Shown here: positions 11,779-24,104 of the stretch, piece after piece | Layout of the letters: every line of letters starts with the position of its first letter | Position numbering within the stretch: position 1 is the stretch's first letter | DNA from: Impatiens glandulifera | Taxonomy: Eukaryota > Streptophyta > Magnoliopsida > Ericales > Balsaminaceae | Assembly: GCF_907164915.1 (NCBI RefSeq) | Contig: NC_061863.1 | Span: 45,295,382 to 45,359,381 of the forward strand | Length of the DNA stretch: 64,000 nt | Direction of reading: 5' to 3' | Notes under the pieces: generated by a model | Told to the model about the DNA's origin: nothing | Seen by the model: the letters and a program-made list of their open reading frames with translations, nothing else | The model's database searches: none | Made by a program: the position numbers and the translations under genes

Positions 11779-12024
11779 AAAGCTCTAAAATCCAAGGGAA
11801 TGAGAATAATATTAATAGGTACAAGAGTGGCTCACTCATTTTGGTGGCATGGTTCTATTACTAATCAATAGAGTATCCCTAAAACATTATAGCCTAATTC
11901 GAAGAATTGTGAATAACTCCGGCGAATGAAGAAATCATTCCGGTGATCTAGGCTTCGATTCAGGGGTTGAGAAAGCTTCTTACATATCATTAAAGTGTTC
12001 TCCAATCGCTAGTAAGCTTACAGA

Positions 12025-13925
12025 CCTACTATAATTCAAGTTAGGATTCAAAATTAGATTTTTCTAAGTTCGATCGGGTTAATCTTATTTACCGCTCAAT
12101 TTTGTGTTTTTTTTTAGTTTGAAATCAATCCCTAGATGATTTCTAAGCTTTCTGTCGAAAGAGATTTCACCAATTCAACCTCAATCAAAAATACCCAAAT
12201 TTGATTTGAAAATCTAGAAATTTTAAATTTCATGTTCTTGAGTTTTTGAGCTTGAATTTTGATTCAAATAGTTACCTAACATGTTTGTGAACATGTTAGT
12301 ATAATTTCTAAATCATAAAACAAACATACCAGTCATGTTTGATCCAACTGAAATTTTTATAAAATGAGTTTGAATTTCAGTTTTAAAAATTGTTACAAAG
12401 CTTGATTGATGTTCTTGTTTTGGTTGTGTTCGACTATAAACATCTTTTCAAAGTTGTTCGAACAAGAATTAGGCAATGAGATTACATAAATCAAAAGTTC
12501 TCAAATTTTGTCTTAAAAACCATTTTGAAAAATCAATCGTTGTAGAGCTTGATTTGATCGGGTTTAGGGATAGGGATTGTGATCCCTACATCCATATGAG
12601 GTGTTAACAACTTACAACTCATGTTTTCATGAAATATATCAAAAGATACAAACATGCAATCTTCATACCAAATGAAGAACACTCGGTCCTCGTGGACAGA
12701 GTAATGTAGGACTGAGGATCGAGAATCCTCGGTCCTGACCAAGACTAAGGACCAATAAAATTGACCTAGGACCGAGACCAATGACCGGTGTTCTTGAGTT
12801 AGGACCGGTATTCTTGAGTTAGGACCGTTGTTCTTGAGCAAGAGCCGAGAAATTCGATCGAGGATTCTAACCTAGGACTGAGAGGTCTAACTTGAGACTA
12901 AGACTCTCAGGTCCCACGACCGAGATGTCTAGATCTAGGACTAAGACTCCGAGATCTAGGACCGAACAATCTGAGTTCGAGACTGAGCCTCCCGAATCCC
13001 AAGGTCAAACCCTCTAGTCCTCTAACCGAGTATCCCAAGCCCTGACCCAGACCACCCTCCGTCTAGACCGACCCATCCGGTCCCTGGCCAGTAAAAATGG
13101 ACCCAAGGACTCCGGTCATAAGGCTTGTTTGGTTGCACTTTTCAAAAACCAAAATTAATTTTGTAGTTTTGAACCCCAATCCATTTTCAAATAATCCCGA
13201 ACGGTCAGAAAATGATTTTTAATATTTTTGGGATATTTCCCAAACAAATATTTTGACTAAGGCCCCATTTGAAATTTATTTTTAAATTATAATATTTTCT
13301 TATATTTCTTAAGTTTATACTTAGTTTTATATCAACGCAATCGCATGTACGCACTTCTGAATAATTTTGTACAATCTGAACTTATCTTTATTTAGGACCT
13401 TTGGACTACTAATTAAAGTAAATAAATGTTATACATAAATATTTTGATAGCTAGACTTTTAAAAAAATAAAATTGTTTTCAACGGGCGTGGAGGACATAG
13501 CGCGAAAGCTCTTTCCCAATCGTAACAAAATAACGAATCCCTTATGAAAACTCTAGTATAAAGTACGTTTATACACGTACCTTTTACTGATTTTTCTAAA
13601 CCATTTGACTACTCTTTTTAAATAAATAATTTTTTTCTAAATTAATTATGGTTGATTAATTAAAACTGAATTTCAAATCAAATCCTTATTTGATTACACC
13701 AAATTGCATATTATTAAAATGTGAATAAAATTAATTATGTTTACATGATTCATTTTAAAAGTTGTCATGTTCGGTCAAAATCTTTAAAATAAAATGTTTT
13801 ATTTTAAAAAGATGCATGAAACACAAACCAATGTTGAAACGCTTCGATTCTCGAGTCTCCCCGGATTCCTGTATTACCACGTGTCATCCTAAACTACGGA
13901 AATGACATCTAGGGGTTACAATATC
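12025..13925. repeat. Unclassified repeat block with ggaccgag motifs
   Basis: This is higher-complexity sequence between AT-rich blocks, repeated at 48,950-50,755. A part at 12,680-13,050 holds degenerate, partly tandem motifs of the type aggaccgag and ttcttgagttaggacc. Another part (about 13,485-13,580, acgggcgtggaggacatagc) resembles non-coding parts of plant LTR retrotransposons, but no LTR pair or pol domain is visible. A minus-strand frame of 102 codons (12,533-12,841) is kept in both copies but is built on the repeats and shows no known domain. Confidence 0.5.
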
Positions 13926-14159
13926 AAATAATATATTTTTATAAAAATATTAAATACAATTTTATAATTTTATAAGAAAATAAAAGGAAATGACAATTAT
14001 TTAAATTAATAGTTAAACTTCACATAATGTTTTCAAATAAAATAATTGAATTATTAAATGAAATGAATATAAAACAATATAAAAAATTTAAATAAAATTT
14101 AAATTCAAAATAATAATAAAATTTAAAATATAAAAATAAATAACTGAAAATAAATCAAA

Positions 14160-14379
14160 TGATTAATACTAAGATTTTTTTAATAAAAATAAATAAATAA
14201 TAATGATTTGAATAATTTTATTTTATATAAAATTATTAATACTAAATTGTTTTAATAAAAATAAAATAAATAATTAATAATAAATTTTTGTTATAAAAAT
14301 AAAATAAATAATAATTATTTGAATAATTTTATTTAAAAAAAATATGATAATAAAAAGTATATAAATTATTTTTTAATAA

Positions 14380-14431
<52 letters not shown>

Positions 14432-17340
14432 GTTAAATTTTAATAATATTTTTAAAATAATATTTATTAAAAATTATAAAATGAAATATTTAAACAAATT
14501 AAAATAAAAAAGTTTAATATTATAACAAAATAAATATAAATAGTTATAAAGTGTTATTATGAAAATTAAAAATATTAAAAAATATATTTATATTATTTGT
14601 TAGAAAATATATGTTATATATATTATAAATATTTAAAATTAAAAATAATTTCAAAAATAAAATAATTTTTTAAAAATAAAATAATTTAAAATAAAATAAT
14701 TTTTAAAATTAATAAAATTAATTAATGTAATAAATTCTGAAATAAGTAAATAATTGTTGATTATTACTATTTAAACTCTACTCACTTTTACTCATATAAA
14801 ACTAAATTTATAATATTATTAAATAAATAAATATTTAATTATTATTATTATTATTATTATTATAAATTAAAAAATATATATTATACTAAATAACTATCTT
14901 ATTTAAATTAAAATATTAAAAATAATATTTTAAAATTAATATAAAATTATAATAAATAATTAAAATAAATAATTTTATAAAATAAAATTAAAATTAATTT
15001 TTTTTTATTTAAAATAAAAAATATATATATACAAAATAATATAATTTTATAAACTAAATTCAATTTTATTTTTAAGAAAAAGTAAATTGAAAAAAATATT
15101 TTTGAAATTTAAATATAATTAACAAACAATATAACTTATTTTAATGATATTTTACAATTTATATAAAATGATTAAATAATTTTTAATAAGTTAAATAAAA
15201 ATTATTTTATAACAATGATAAAAATATCTTTTAATTTAAATTATATATTCATTTTAAAAATAATTAAAAAATGTATACAATCTTTTTCAATTTTATTTGA
15301 AATAAATAAATTTAAATATAAAAAGTTAAAGTAGTTTTATATAAATTTTAATTTAAACGAAAAATTATTTAAAAAAGAAAGATTAAAACTTTTTAATAAA
15401 AAATATAATAAATAGAGGTTAATAGTAAAAATAATGTATAGGAAAATACATATAAAAAAAAGGTAATAATGAAAATAAAAAGTATTATTTGAAATCTAAT
15501 TATTTTGTAATTGAATAAAATAAATAGATGTTTTTAAAATATGATATTTTATATACCTAAGTGAGTAAAAATCAAATAAATTAGATATATATTTTTTCAA
15601 ATTAAAATAATATATATTTATATACATAGATTTTTAACTTCATTAAAACCATTAAACATTAAAATATGGTAATAACAAGTAATTAAAAAAAAATCTAATT
15701 TTAATATATAAACAATAAACTATGTAATTGTTAGAATTTCACAACTAGAAATCCATACACAACTTTAAATATAACACAATTATTCAAACATTAAAAAGAA
15801 TCATAATAATTATAAATAAATCTAATAAAAGAGAAAGAAGGGGAAGAAACCAATTAAGTATGTTTTTAGCCTAACATCCCTAAATATAATACCTTATTTT
15901 TAAGAAATTTTAACTGGGATGTTTTAATTAATACATAACTTATTTATAATTACATTCCAATCCCTGTTAAATTACTTATTTAATTATTTCAATTCAACTT
16001 ATTTAATTTATCATCATCTCTAATTTAAACCCATACCCATAACATGGTATAAAATATATCAAATGATCATTTTATGTTTATCTCTAACCTATCTCATACT
16101 CTTCTAAAAAATATATAATTAAACTTAAACATTAACATATAAATGAAAATATTTATATTTTATGTAAGTTATAAAATAATAAAAATAAAAAATATATAAT
16201 AATATTATTTTTTATCTCATATTTTAAGAACTAAGATAAAGATATTTAAAATAATAAACTTTTAATATATTTAATAAAATACATTATTGGTTTATGCAAA
16301 GAAGACATGACAACACCTTTGTGCTTTAATCCAATTTATATCTCGATCTGAAATTAAATTGGCCCAAAATGAAAGCAAAACATAGTAACAGTAATTGGCT
16401 AATCGCATATTTAAATTTGAGCTTAATTTTTATTTATTTTTAAGACTAATACATAGATCGGTCTTGAATTCTACTTTAAAGTATGTATAATTTTGAATTA
16501 AATCATTTATATAATGAAAATGCTAATATCCCTCTCTATGTACCTTTCAAGTTTATAAATGAATATTTAAATGTCATTTTTAAGTTGGGTTTTGAAATGT
16601 TTAAATGGCATATTGCCTTTTTTGGCTCAATATTAGAGATGATGACCATATGATACATTTATTATGAGAAATAAGGTAAACTAGTGAAATCTATTATTCA
16701 TTATATATTCCATGATTGAAACACAATTTACTCTATCCATATTAGTTTAGGCTTAGGGTTTTATTATTCGAGCTAATAGTCTCTAAACCAACTCTAATTC
16801 TTCCATTCTCGTCTTAACTTTCAATTATAAAGCTCAAATATACAAATTGAAATATGTATATCTAAATAAAGAATAAGTTCATTTTAAGATATCTTTGAAT
16901 TATGTATAGGACATTTATGTGTTTTTGACTGACTACCCATTGAACTCTCCACAAATCTAGTTGTGGCTTTCGCTCCCCCTCCTCTGTTGAAGTCGAACAA
17001 ATATTGCAATGGTTGTGCTCAGCCACAACTCCTTTTCATTGAGACATCTTGGTAAGAGGAGGCTTACATAATCTTACTGCAACAAAGAGAAGATCTACTT
17101 GGTCAAGCCTTTCGAAATTGAAGATTAACATAAAATGGTAAAGATATTTCAGAGGATTCAAAATATGTATTACTTATGAAGATGAAAGTATTAAACACAT
17201 CGCTTCCAAAGTTTGAAAAGCTCTAAGAACCGAGGGAGGGAGAATAATATTAATCGGTACAAGAGTGAGAACGTTGGCTCACTCATTTTGGTGGCATGGT
17301 TCTATTACTAATTCAAAAGAGTATCCATAAAAGTAATCGA
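14160..17340. repeat. AT-rich repeat family, member 2
   Basis: It is homologous to 8,000-11,880 and nearly identical to 52,545-55,340. It contains an (AT)n run at 14,382-14,429 and no intact gene. It lacks the MITE of member 1, so it preserves the empty site near 16,030. Confidence 0.6.
17009..17330 (+). pseudogene. Broken copy of small conserved ORF
   Basis: It begins atggttgtgctcagccacaa like 11,569 but has frame damage within the first 50 codons (ggcttacataatcttac, gattaacataaaatgg). The downstream part that would encode the TRVAHSFWWHG stretch is still recognisable near 17,260-17,310. The function is unknown. Confidence 0.45.
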
Positions 17341-17518
17341 AGACAACATTTGCTATATGCATAGGTTTTTGACAGAAACGAGTTCATTGTATTGAAAATT
17401 TCAAATAAATCCTCTAAATCCTAAGTAGTAAGTACAATCTCTTTGACATCTTTAATAGAATAACATTACAATGCTATAAGGTATCTTACTAATCCTATTA
17501 AAAGATTATACTTAGAGG

Positions 17519-18885
17519 CAATGGTGGACCTACTATGGAGCCTTGGGGCCGGGCCTCCCCTAACCTTATTTTTTTTTAATATAATAATTGGGCTCCACAT
17601 TTTCTTCTTTGTCGTATGGTCCATCTGTGATCTCTCCTTCTCTCTATTTCCTCATCTATTTTCCTCTCTGCCCTAATTTCTTTCTATCTGATCTCTCATT
17701 CTCTCTAATCTCTCATTCTCTCTAATCTCTATTCCTTCATTTCTTTAGGCTCCAGCGGACAACAATCTTCCTTTCTTCTCCAGGCACCAGCGGCAGCAGA
17801 CAAGAAGTCCAACATCATTTCATTTTATTTCCACCATCATTTCAGCTTCAAGCCTTCAAACTTCCCTTTCAAGCTTCCTTACAGTTTACGCTTATTATAG
17901 GTTTTTCCATTGTTGATTTGTTATTTGTGAATTTTTATTTCAACTTATTTTACCATTGCAATTTAATTATTGAATGATTGATTATATTGTCTGAAATTAG
18001 GTTTTTTTTTTGAGTTTGTTGAAATATGGCTTTAACTATATTTCTTTATAATTTTAATTATTATATAGATTTTGGATTGTAATTTGTAAGTAATTTTAGA
18101 TAGTTTTTGGTAAAGCTCATGTGAAACAAATAAATGTATTTGTTAGATTTTATTTAGGGATCTAGGGTTGTGACACATATTTATTTTTAGTTATTTATTT
18201 TATGTAGGATATGGAATAATGGAGAGATTCTATAAACGAATTTGTATTTCTACATCACATGACCAGTATGAACCTCCTCAATCAATTAATGAGCCTACTA
18301 ATGAGTCTAATGTTCGTAAACTCATTCGTCTTGCCAAACTTTATCTCGAAGATTTCACAAGTAGTGATTATTTATTTTTGGAACAACAATTTCGGGCTTA
18401 CTTATTTAATTTGTGGGATGATCCTCAATTTTCTTCAATTGAAGACTTGAGAATTCTTGTTCAGAAATTGGTTGCAACAGAAAAACATATAGTCTTTCCA
18501 TGGTTTATCGATTGATAGAGTTGGCTTTAGTTTTACCATACGTTGAAAGAGTTTTTTCTGCAATGAAGACTGATTTGCATAATCGAATTAGAGATGAATG
18601 GATGAATGATCGTTTAGTTGTATATGTTGAGAAATATATTTTCTCAACAATTGAAAATGAGCCAATATTGCAATATTTTCAACAAACGGAATCTCATAGA
18701 ATAAATTTGTCTCCTTTTGTATCGACTAATGGACAAGAATAATTTAGTAATTGTGCTTATTAGTATTTTTATGTAATTACAGAGTAAAATTTGAATTAAT
18801 TTTTTTTTTATTTGATCGCCAAAAAAAAATGATATGTTACTATGTATTTGACCCTCTCGAGAAAACATTTCTGGGTCCACCACTG
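17519..18885 (+). mobile_element. hAT element, internally deleted, copy 1
   Basis: The terminal inverted repeats are CAATGGTGGACC at the left and GGTCCACCACTG at the right (one mismatch). They are flanked by a perfect 8-bp target duplication CTTAGAGG (17,511-17,518 and 18,886-18,893). The element is 1,367 bp long and encodes only the ends of a hAT transposase. An orthologous insertion sits at 55,522-56,918, so the insertion is older than the segmental duplication. Confidence 0.92.
18219..18742 (+). pseudogene. hAT transposase remnant, N-terminus joined to dimerisation domain
   Basis: The frame starting at 18,219 opens MERFYKRICISTS, like the N-terminus of plant TTF-type hAT transposases, then moves directly to NVRKLIRLAKLYLEDF, near the C-terminal end of the family protein. 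A frameshift near 18,500 leads to the hAT dimerisation domain: VYRLIELALVLP, ERVFSAMKT, DEWMNDRLVVYVEK, DIF-like tail. The zinc finger and the RNase H-like catalytic core are missing, so the protein could not cut DNA. Compared with 56,515-56,778, copy 1 has two small in-frame deletions, after VLP and after SAMKT. The start at 18,219 follows an intron-like leader. Confidence 0.8.
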
Positions 18886-18893
18886 CTTAGAGG

Positions 18894-19500
18894 TTTAAAG
18901 ACTCTTCATGTTTCTCCTAAAACATCTGTGCATGATTCTCGTTTATGTTGTTGTTTGTCTACATGAATTTACATTGTCATCTTCCTCTCCAAAACCTTTT
19001 TTCAAAAGAAAAATAAATAAATTTGAGACTAATTTCTTCCGTAACATAAAAACACATGACTGTTCTAAATCCATCCATCTAACATTAAAAAAAATTTCAT
19101 TTTTTTACCTGGTTTAGTAATATGCTGAAAAGTTACCAGCTTTGCTCTTGATTATGTTGAATATAGTATAAAAGGCACTGCAAAAATAGTTTTAAGAAGT
19201 AAGTAATTGGAACATACCCATAAGATGTTATGTTTTCTGTCAGAAATGATGTAATTGGAACATACCCATAAGAAACGCAACCAGCGTTAGTGCAAACTTC
19301 AACCGAGCTAAACTAAATTGAAAACTTAGAGGAAGAGTTTGCAATTCTCTTAACTGCCATATGGATCTGTCAAACCAAACAACTATATTAATCAATGTAA
19401 GAAGGAGAAGAAACACAGTCCACATAACAATAATATATATTTACCTGATTTAGGCAGTTGTTAATCCTTCTGAAACGCAATCAATTAGACGAGAGTGGTT
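18894..19500 (-). pseudogene. Possible old gene exons, minus strand, unidentified
   Basis: On the minus strand several short segments have splice-like edges: TTTCAG|AAGGATT... AATCAG|GTAAAT near 19,450-19,475; TTTGACAG|ATCCATATGGC near 19,372, ending GGGTATG near 19,270; TTTTGCAG|TGCC near 19,180, ending CCAG|GTAAAA near 19,110. The middle one can be read as DRSIWQLRELQTLPLSFQFS. The block is kept at 56,927-57,540. No family is recognised, and chance splice-like sites are possible in such AT-rich DNA. Confidence 0.3.
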
Positions 19501-19644
19501 TTGATTCCTTATATTTAATTAGCATCTCTCAGCTTGGACTGCCTTGTCATCCTGGAATTCCCCGAATGACCCTACCAGATAATCCAGGAATGAAATAATT
19601 TACCAGCTAAATGTGGATCGAAAAACCAGGCTCTGAAGAAGTCA

Positions 19645-19856
19645 TTATGAACATTTTTATCGATTTTCATCATTTAATAATAGTTGGAACTCTAGTTGGA
19701 ACTCTACTTTGATATATCTTATCTGTAAATCTCTAAGACTATTAATGTGAAGAATTTTAGGTTTATCAGTTTCGTTTCGTCATTTTATAAAATTATTGCA
19801 AAATGTTTGACTAATAGGTTGCGTAGGATGTTAGAGATAGTCATATCTAGTAATTA
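19645..19856 (+). pseudogene. LINE reverse transcriptase scrap
   Basis: It is similar to 3,345-3,540 of the LINE. The cleaner copy at 57,690-57,816 reads MKNFSFISFVSSFYKIIAKC then LTNRLRRML, the FRPISL...NRL region at the start of the RT domain. It stops abruptly where a CACTA-type end begins. Confidence 0.65.
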
Positions 19857-20103
19857 CACTATTAAAAAAAAGACCCTTTAGCGATTGGTAAACCAATCCC
19901 TATTAACCTCCAAACCAATCGCTATTAACCTCCAAACCAATCGTTATATGCTTATAGCAATTGGTCATATACCAATCACTCTCAATCGGCAAAGGTCTGC
20001 TCGTTGATGCCTTAATTGCCAACGACGATTAGTATATAACCAATCGTTATAGGCCTATAGCGATTAGTTTATTAACCGATCGCCACTTCCTTTATTAAAA
20101 GAA

Positions 20104-20155
<52 letters not shown>

Positions 20156-20190
20156 GCTATTGGTTTATTAATCGATCGCCAATTCTTTTC
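19857..20190. mobile_element. CACTA-type terminus with ccaatcgctat repeats
   Basis: The sequence begins CACTATTAAAAAAAAGACCC inside the LINE scrap and is followed by direct and inverted copies of a ccaatcgctat / atagcgattgg motif, the pattern of CACTA subterminal repeats. The opposite end is not seen, so it is a truncated end or an element whose partner end has decayed. The copy at 57,817-58,130 begins with a mutated terminus (cacgagtaaaa). Confidence 0.5.
20105..20155. repeat. (AAT)n microsatellite
   Basis: About 17 uninterrupted AAT units. The corresponding site in copy 2 (58,002-58,115) has fewer AAT units and a new hexamer array. Confidence 0.9.
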
Positions 20191-20199
20191 GTAAACGCA

Positions 20200-20891
20200 A
20201 AAAAAAATTACATAATTAGTTTTAAAATATAATATTACTATATAAGGTTAAAAAAACAAAAATTAAATAATAATTAAAATAATATTCAAAAAATTAAATA
20301 AAAACCATTTAAAAAAACAACTACTTAATGTAAAAACATCTAATATAATTTGCAAAATTAAAAAAATATATATTATTAATAAAAAATAAAAAATAAAATA
20401 TTATGATAAATTAAAATTTATATTATTTTTAAAATAAAAGTTTTAAATTATAGTTTATATTATTTTTAAAATTAAATTAACAATGAATATATAACGATTT
20501 TTTATCTTATAATAATTAAATAAAAATAATATTATTTAAGTTTAAAAATTTTAAAATAATCAAAAAGTTAAACACTAATTTTTTTTATTTTGTAAATAAA
20601 ATATTTATTTAATAAAAAAATAAAATATATTAAAATAAATTGTTTTAATTTACCATAAAATATATTAAAATAGAAAAGTAAATGAAAATTTTTTTTTTTA
20701 AATATAAGAAAAAGTTAAAAACATTATAATATTATAATAAAATTAAGAAAAATATTAAAACTTTATGATAAATAAAATATAAAGTATAAATTAATTATAT
20801 AAACTTAGAAAAAATACAAATTAAATTAAATATTTAGTTAAATAATTTTTTAATAAAATAAATTTAACTAAAATTTGAAATTATTTAAATA

Positions 20892-20924
<33 letters not shown>

Positions 20925-21274
20925 GAATTTTTAAATATTAATATTTATTAAATACATAAATAAATAAAATGTAATAATATTATAATAAGTATATAAAATT
21001 TTTAAATATTTTATTATATAAAAATTAAATTAAAATAATGATTTAGTAAATTAAATAAAAGAATTAATTTATTATTGTTTCAAAATAAAAATATATAAAT
21101 TATAATTATTTAAAAGAAATGAATATAAAACAAATTAGGAAGAGTTTCATTTAGAGCTAATTACTCGAGGAGGAGGGTTAGGAGTACAGTAAAATAAAAA
21201 TATTAAAAAAATGTATTTATAAAATTTATTATAAAAATAAAAATATTAAAAAGATGTATTTATAAAATTTATTA

Positions 21275-21322
<48 letters not shown>

Positions 21323-22756
21323 TAAAAAATAAAATTGTTTCCAATTAAAAAATAAAAATAAATTATAAAAAATATATAAATTAAATTTAAAATGATAAAA
21401 AAATTTATTGTAAATAAATTTACAATTTTAAGTATGTAAAGAAAAATTGACAATTTAATTTTCCGAAAACAAATCTAACTATCTATTTACTATTTAAAAT
21501 ATAAAAAATAAATATATAATTAATGTTTAAAAAATATTTGTTTATTAATAAAAATTTAAAATATATATTAAATAATTATTTTATTTGAATTAAAATAATA
21601 AATAATTACCAAAAAATTTTTATAAAATAAAATAATTTAAAATTAATATTATTTTTATTTTGATAATAAAAATTAAAAATAATTTTATAAAATAAATTAA
21701 ATTTGTTTAAGAAAAATGTAAATAGAAAATATATATTTTTTAAATTTACATAAAATATAACTTATTTTAATGATATTTTATTAATAAGTTTATAAAATGA
21801 TTAAATGAATTTTAATAAATTAAATTGAAATTATTTTATTATAAGGATAAAAAAATTAAATAGAAATCATTTTAAAAATAATTAAAAAAAAAATATTTAA
21901 CTAAATAATGTATATAAAAATTTTCAATTAAATATAAAAAGTTAAAGTAATTTTATAAAATTTTAATTTAAATGAAAAGAAAGATTAAAAACATTATTAA
22001 AATAAATATATTAAAAAAAAATAACATGCAAATTAAATAAATAAAAAATTACAATAAATTTATTTTTTTTAAAATAAAAATAGATTATAAGTAAAATTAA
22101 TTTAAATTATTATTATTTTAAGAATTAAATTGTTTTTTAAATTACAGTATATAAAAATTGATATTATTAATTTTAGTTGAAAATATATATGAAAATAAAT
22201 ATAAAAAGTTAATTTTATTTTAAATCTAATTATTTTGTAATTGAATAAAATAAATTAACATTGTAAAAAATAATAAAAAAATAAATCTTTATTTATATTT
22301 TTTTTATATTAAAATAATATTATATAACTTCATTTTACTTTCAATGAAACCATTAAAATAGGGTAATAACCTAATAGCAATTAAAAAATCTAATTAATAT
22401 AATAATATAATATAATATAATATAATATAATATAATATAATATAATAATTATATTATATTATATTATATTATATTAATGACCTTTAATTTTAAAGGTGTC
22501 TCGGGTTAATTTCAATAAATATGAATATTTAGGTCAGATTGTTTGACCCGTCCATAAACTTAAAATGATAAAAATAAAATAAAAAATGTTATATATATAT
22601 TTCGAACTTGCAATCTAAGAAAAACAAGTACAACTATTTAACTAACTAGGCTAATAAGCTAATAAGATTTCATATTTTAAATTAAAAACCAAATTTGATG
22701 AATGGATATAATATCAAATGGATATAATTTAACAATTTAAGTTTAATTTGTAAGTA

Positions 22757-22845
<89 letters not shown>

Positions 22846-24100
22846 GATGCTTAATTTCAAAAATTTTTGAATTGTTAGGTCAAGAATATAATAATAAAAA
22901 ATATTAAACTATTTATTAAAAATCTAACTTACAAAATATATATACATATACAAAATTATAAAATTATTTCAATAATAATCATAGGTGGTTGGCGGTTAAA
23001 GTGTTAACCTTTCATAATAATAACGACCCTCTAAAAGTAATAGTAATTATTATATGCGAGCAATAATGTTTCAAACTGCACCCTAAAATTTGGTTAAATA
23101 ATTTTTTTAATATTCTTATTTTTTCAAATAAGTATATAATAATAAGTAATATTAGATTTCAAGTAAAATTTATATTTGATTCATAATTTGACCTAAAATT
23201 CAATGTTTGAATATTTGTTTTATCGAAACTATTTTTATTTTTATTTAATAAATGTTTTTAATTTATATGATTTTAGGTAAACTTAAAAAAAATAACAAAG
23301 AAATTTTAAATAAAACAATGAATAAATGTAAGTCATATTTTTTAATAATTAGATATCAAAATATTGAATTAAATTATAAAGTCACATTTTTAATATAAAT
23401 ATTTTATTAATTTTTATATTCTTGTGCAAATAAACATGTTAGTTGTTAGAATTTCACACCTAAAATTAAGATATTTTAAAATATTTGTAATGATTATAAA
23501 TAAATATAATAAAAGAGAAAGAGAGGAGGAGAAAAATTAGAAGTGGTGGTGCTAACATTTTATATATTAACTAGGATATTTCTATTTAATACCTAACTTA
23601 TTTATAATTACATTTCAATCCCGATTAAATTAGTTATTTCAATTTAACTTATTTAATTTATTATTATATCTCATTTAAACCCATACCCAGAACATCCCAG
23701 AACATGTTATAAAATATATTGAATCATCATAATATTTATCATCAACCTATCCCATACTCTTTAAATATATATATATATATATTTACAATTTAAACTTAAA
23801 CTTTTAACATATAAATAAAATTATATATATATTTTGTTATGTAAGATATAAAATATGGATAATAGATATAATATTATTTATTCATTCAATTGTTTTTTAA
23901 ATATTTTTTTATACATGATTTTATTTTAAATTTATCCTTATATATTTATTTAAATAACGATTTTTTATTACATTTATTTTTGTCTAAAACCATTTAAAAT
24001 GTTATAAATTCGTTAATTTTTTTTTTTAAAACTAGGTACAAAACTTCTCTTATACTTAGGTATATCCATTTTTATTATCAAATGTTTTGAATTTGTATAA
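20200..24100. repeat. AT-rich repeat family, member 3; no gene seen
   Basis: It is collinear with 58,140-62,200. The part 22,320-23,850 shares landmarks with members 1 and 2 (aaaccattaaaatagggtaa, tttagaatttcacac, agagaaagagaggagg, aacccatacccaga). It includes (AT)n runs at about 21,277-21,317 and 22,763-22,839 and a hairpin-forming pentamer tract at 22,404-22,476. Confidence 0.55.
22404..22476. repeat. Inverted pentamer tract, long hairpin
   Basis: A run of (TAATA)n is followed directly by its inverse (TATTA)n with the centre near 22,449. The two arms of roughly 30 or more bases can pair. The matching place in copy 2 (about 60,350-60,382) has only a short version. Confidence 0.7.
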
Positions 24101-24104
24101 CATG

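Larger units (their letters stand above)
8000..11880. repeat. AT-rich repeat family, member 1
   Basis: This stretch recurs at 14,160-17,340 (member 2), at 52,545-55,340 (the copy-2 version of member 2), and partly at 20,200-23,900 (member 3). Shared landmarks in order: aatttcacaactagaaat, agagaaagaagggg, tttaaacccatacc, aaattggcccaaaa, catagatc(a/g)gtcttgaattc, gggttttatt, and the ORF beginning atggttgtgctcagcc. Member 1 carries a MITE at 9,809-10,434 that the others lack. Termini and mechanism of spread are not clear. Confidence 0.6.

Noticed and set aside
12533..12841. 102-codon minus-strand frame kept at 49,373
   Set aside because: It is built on degenerate ggaccgag repeats, has no known domain, and its persistence follows from the young duplication.
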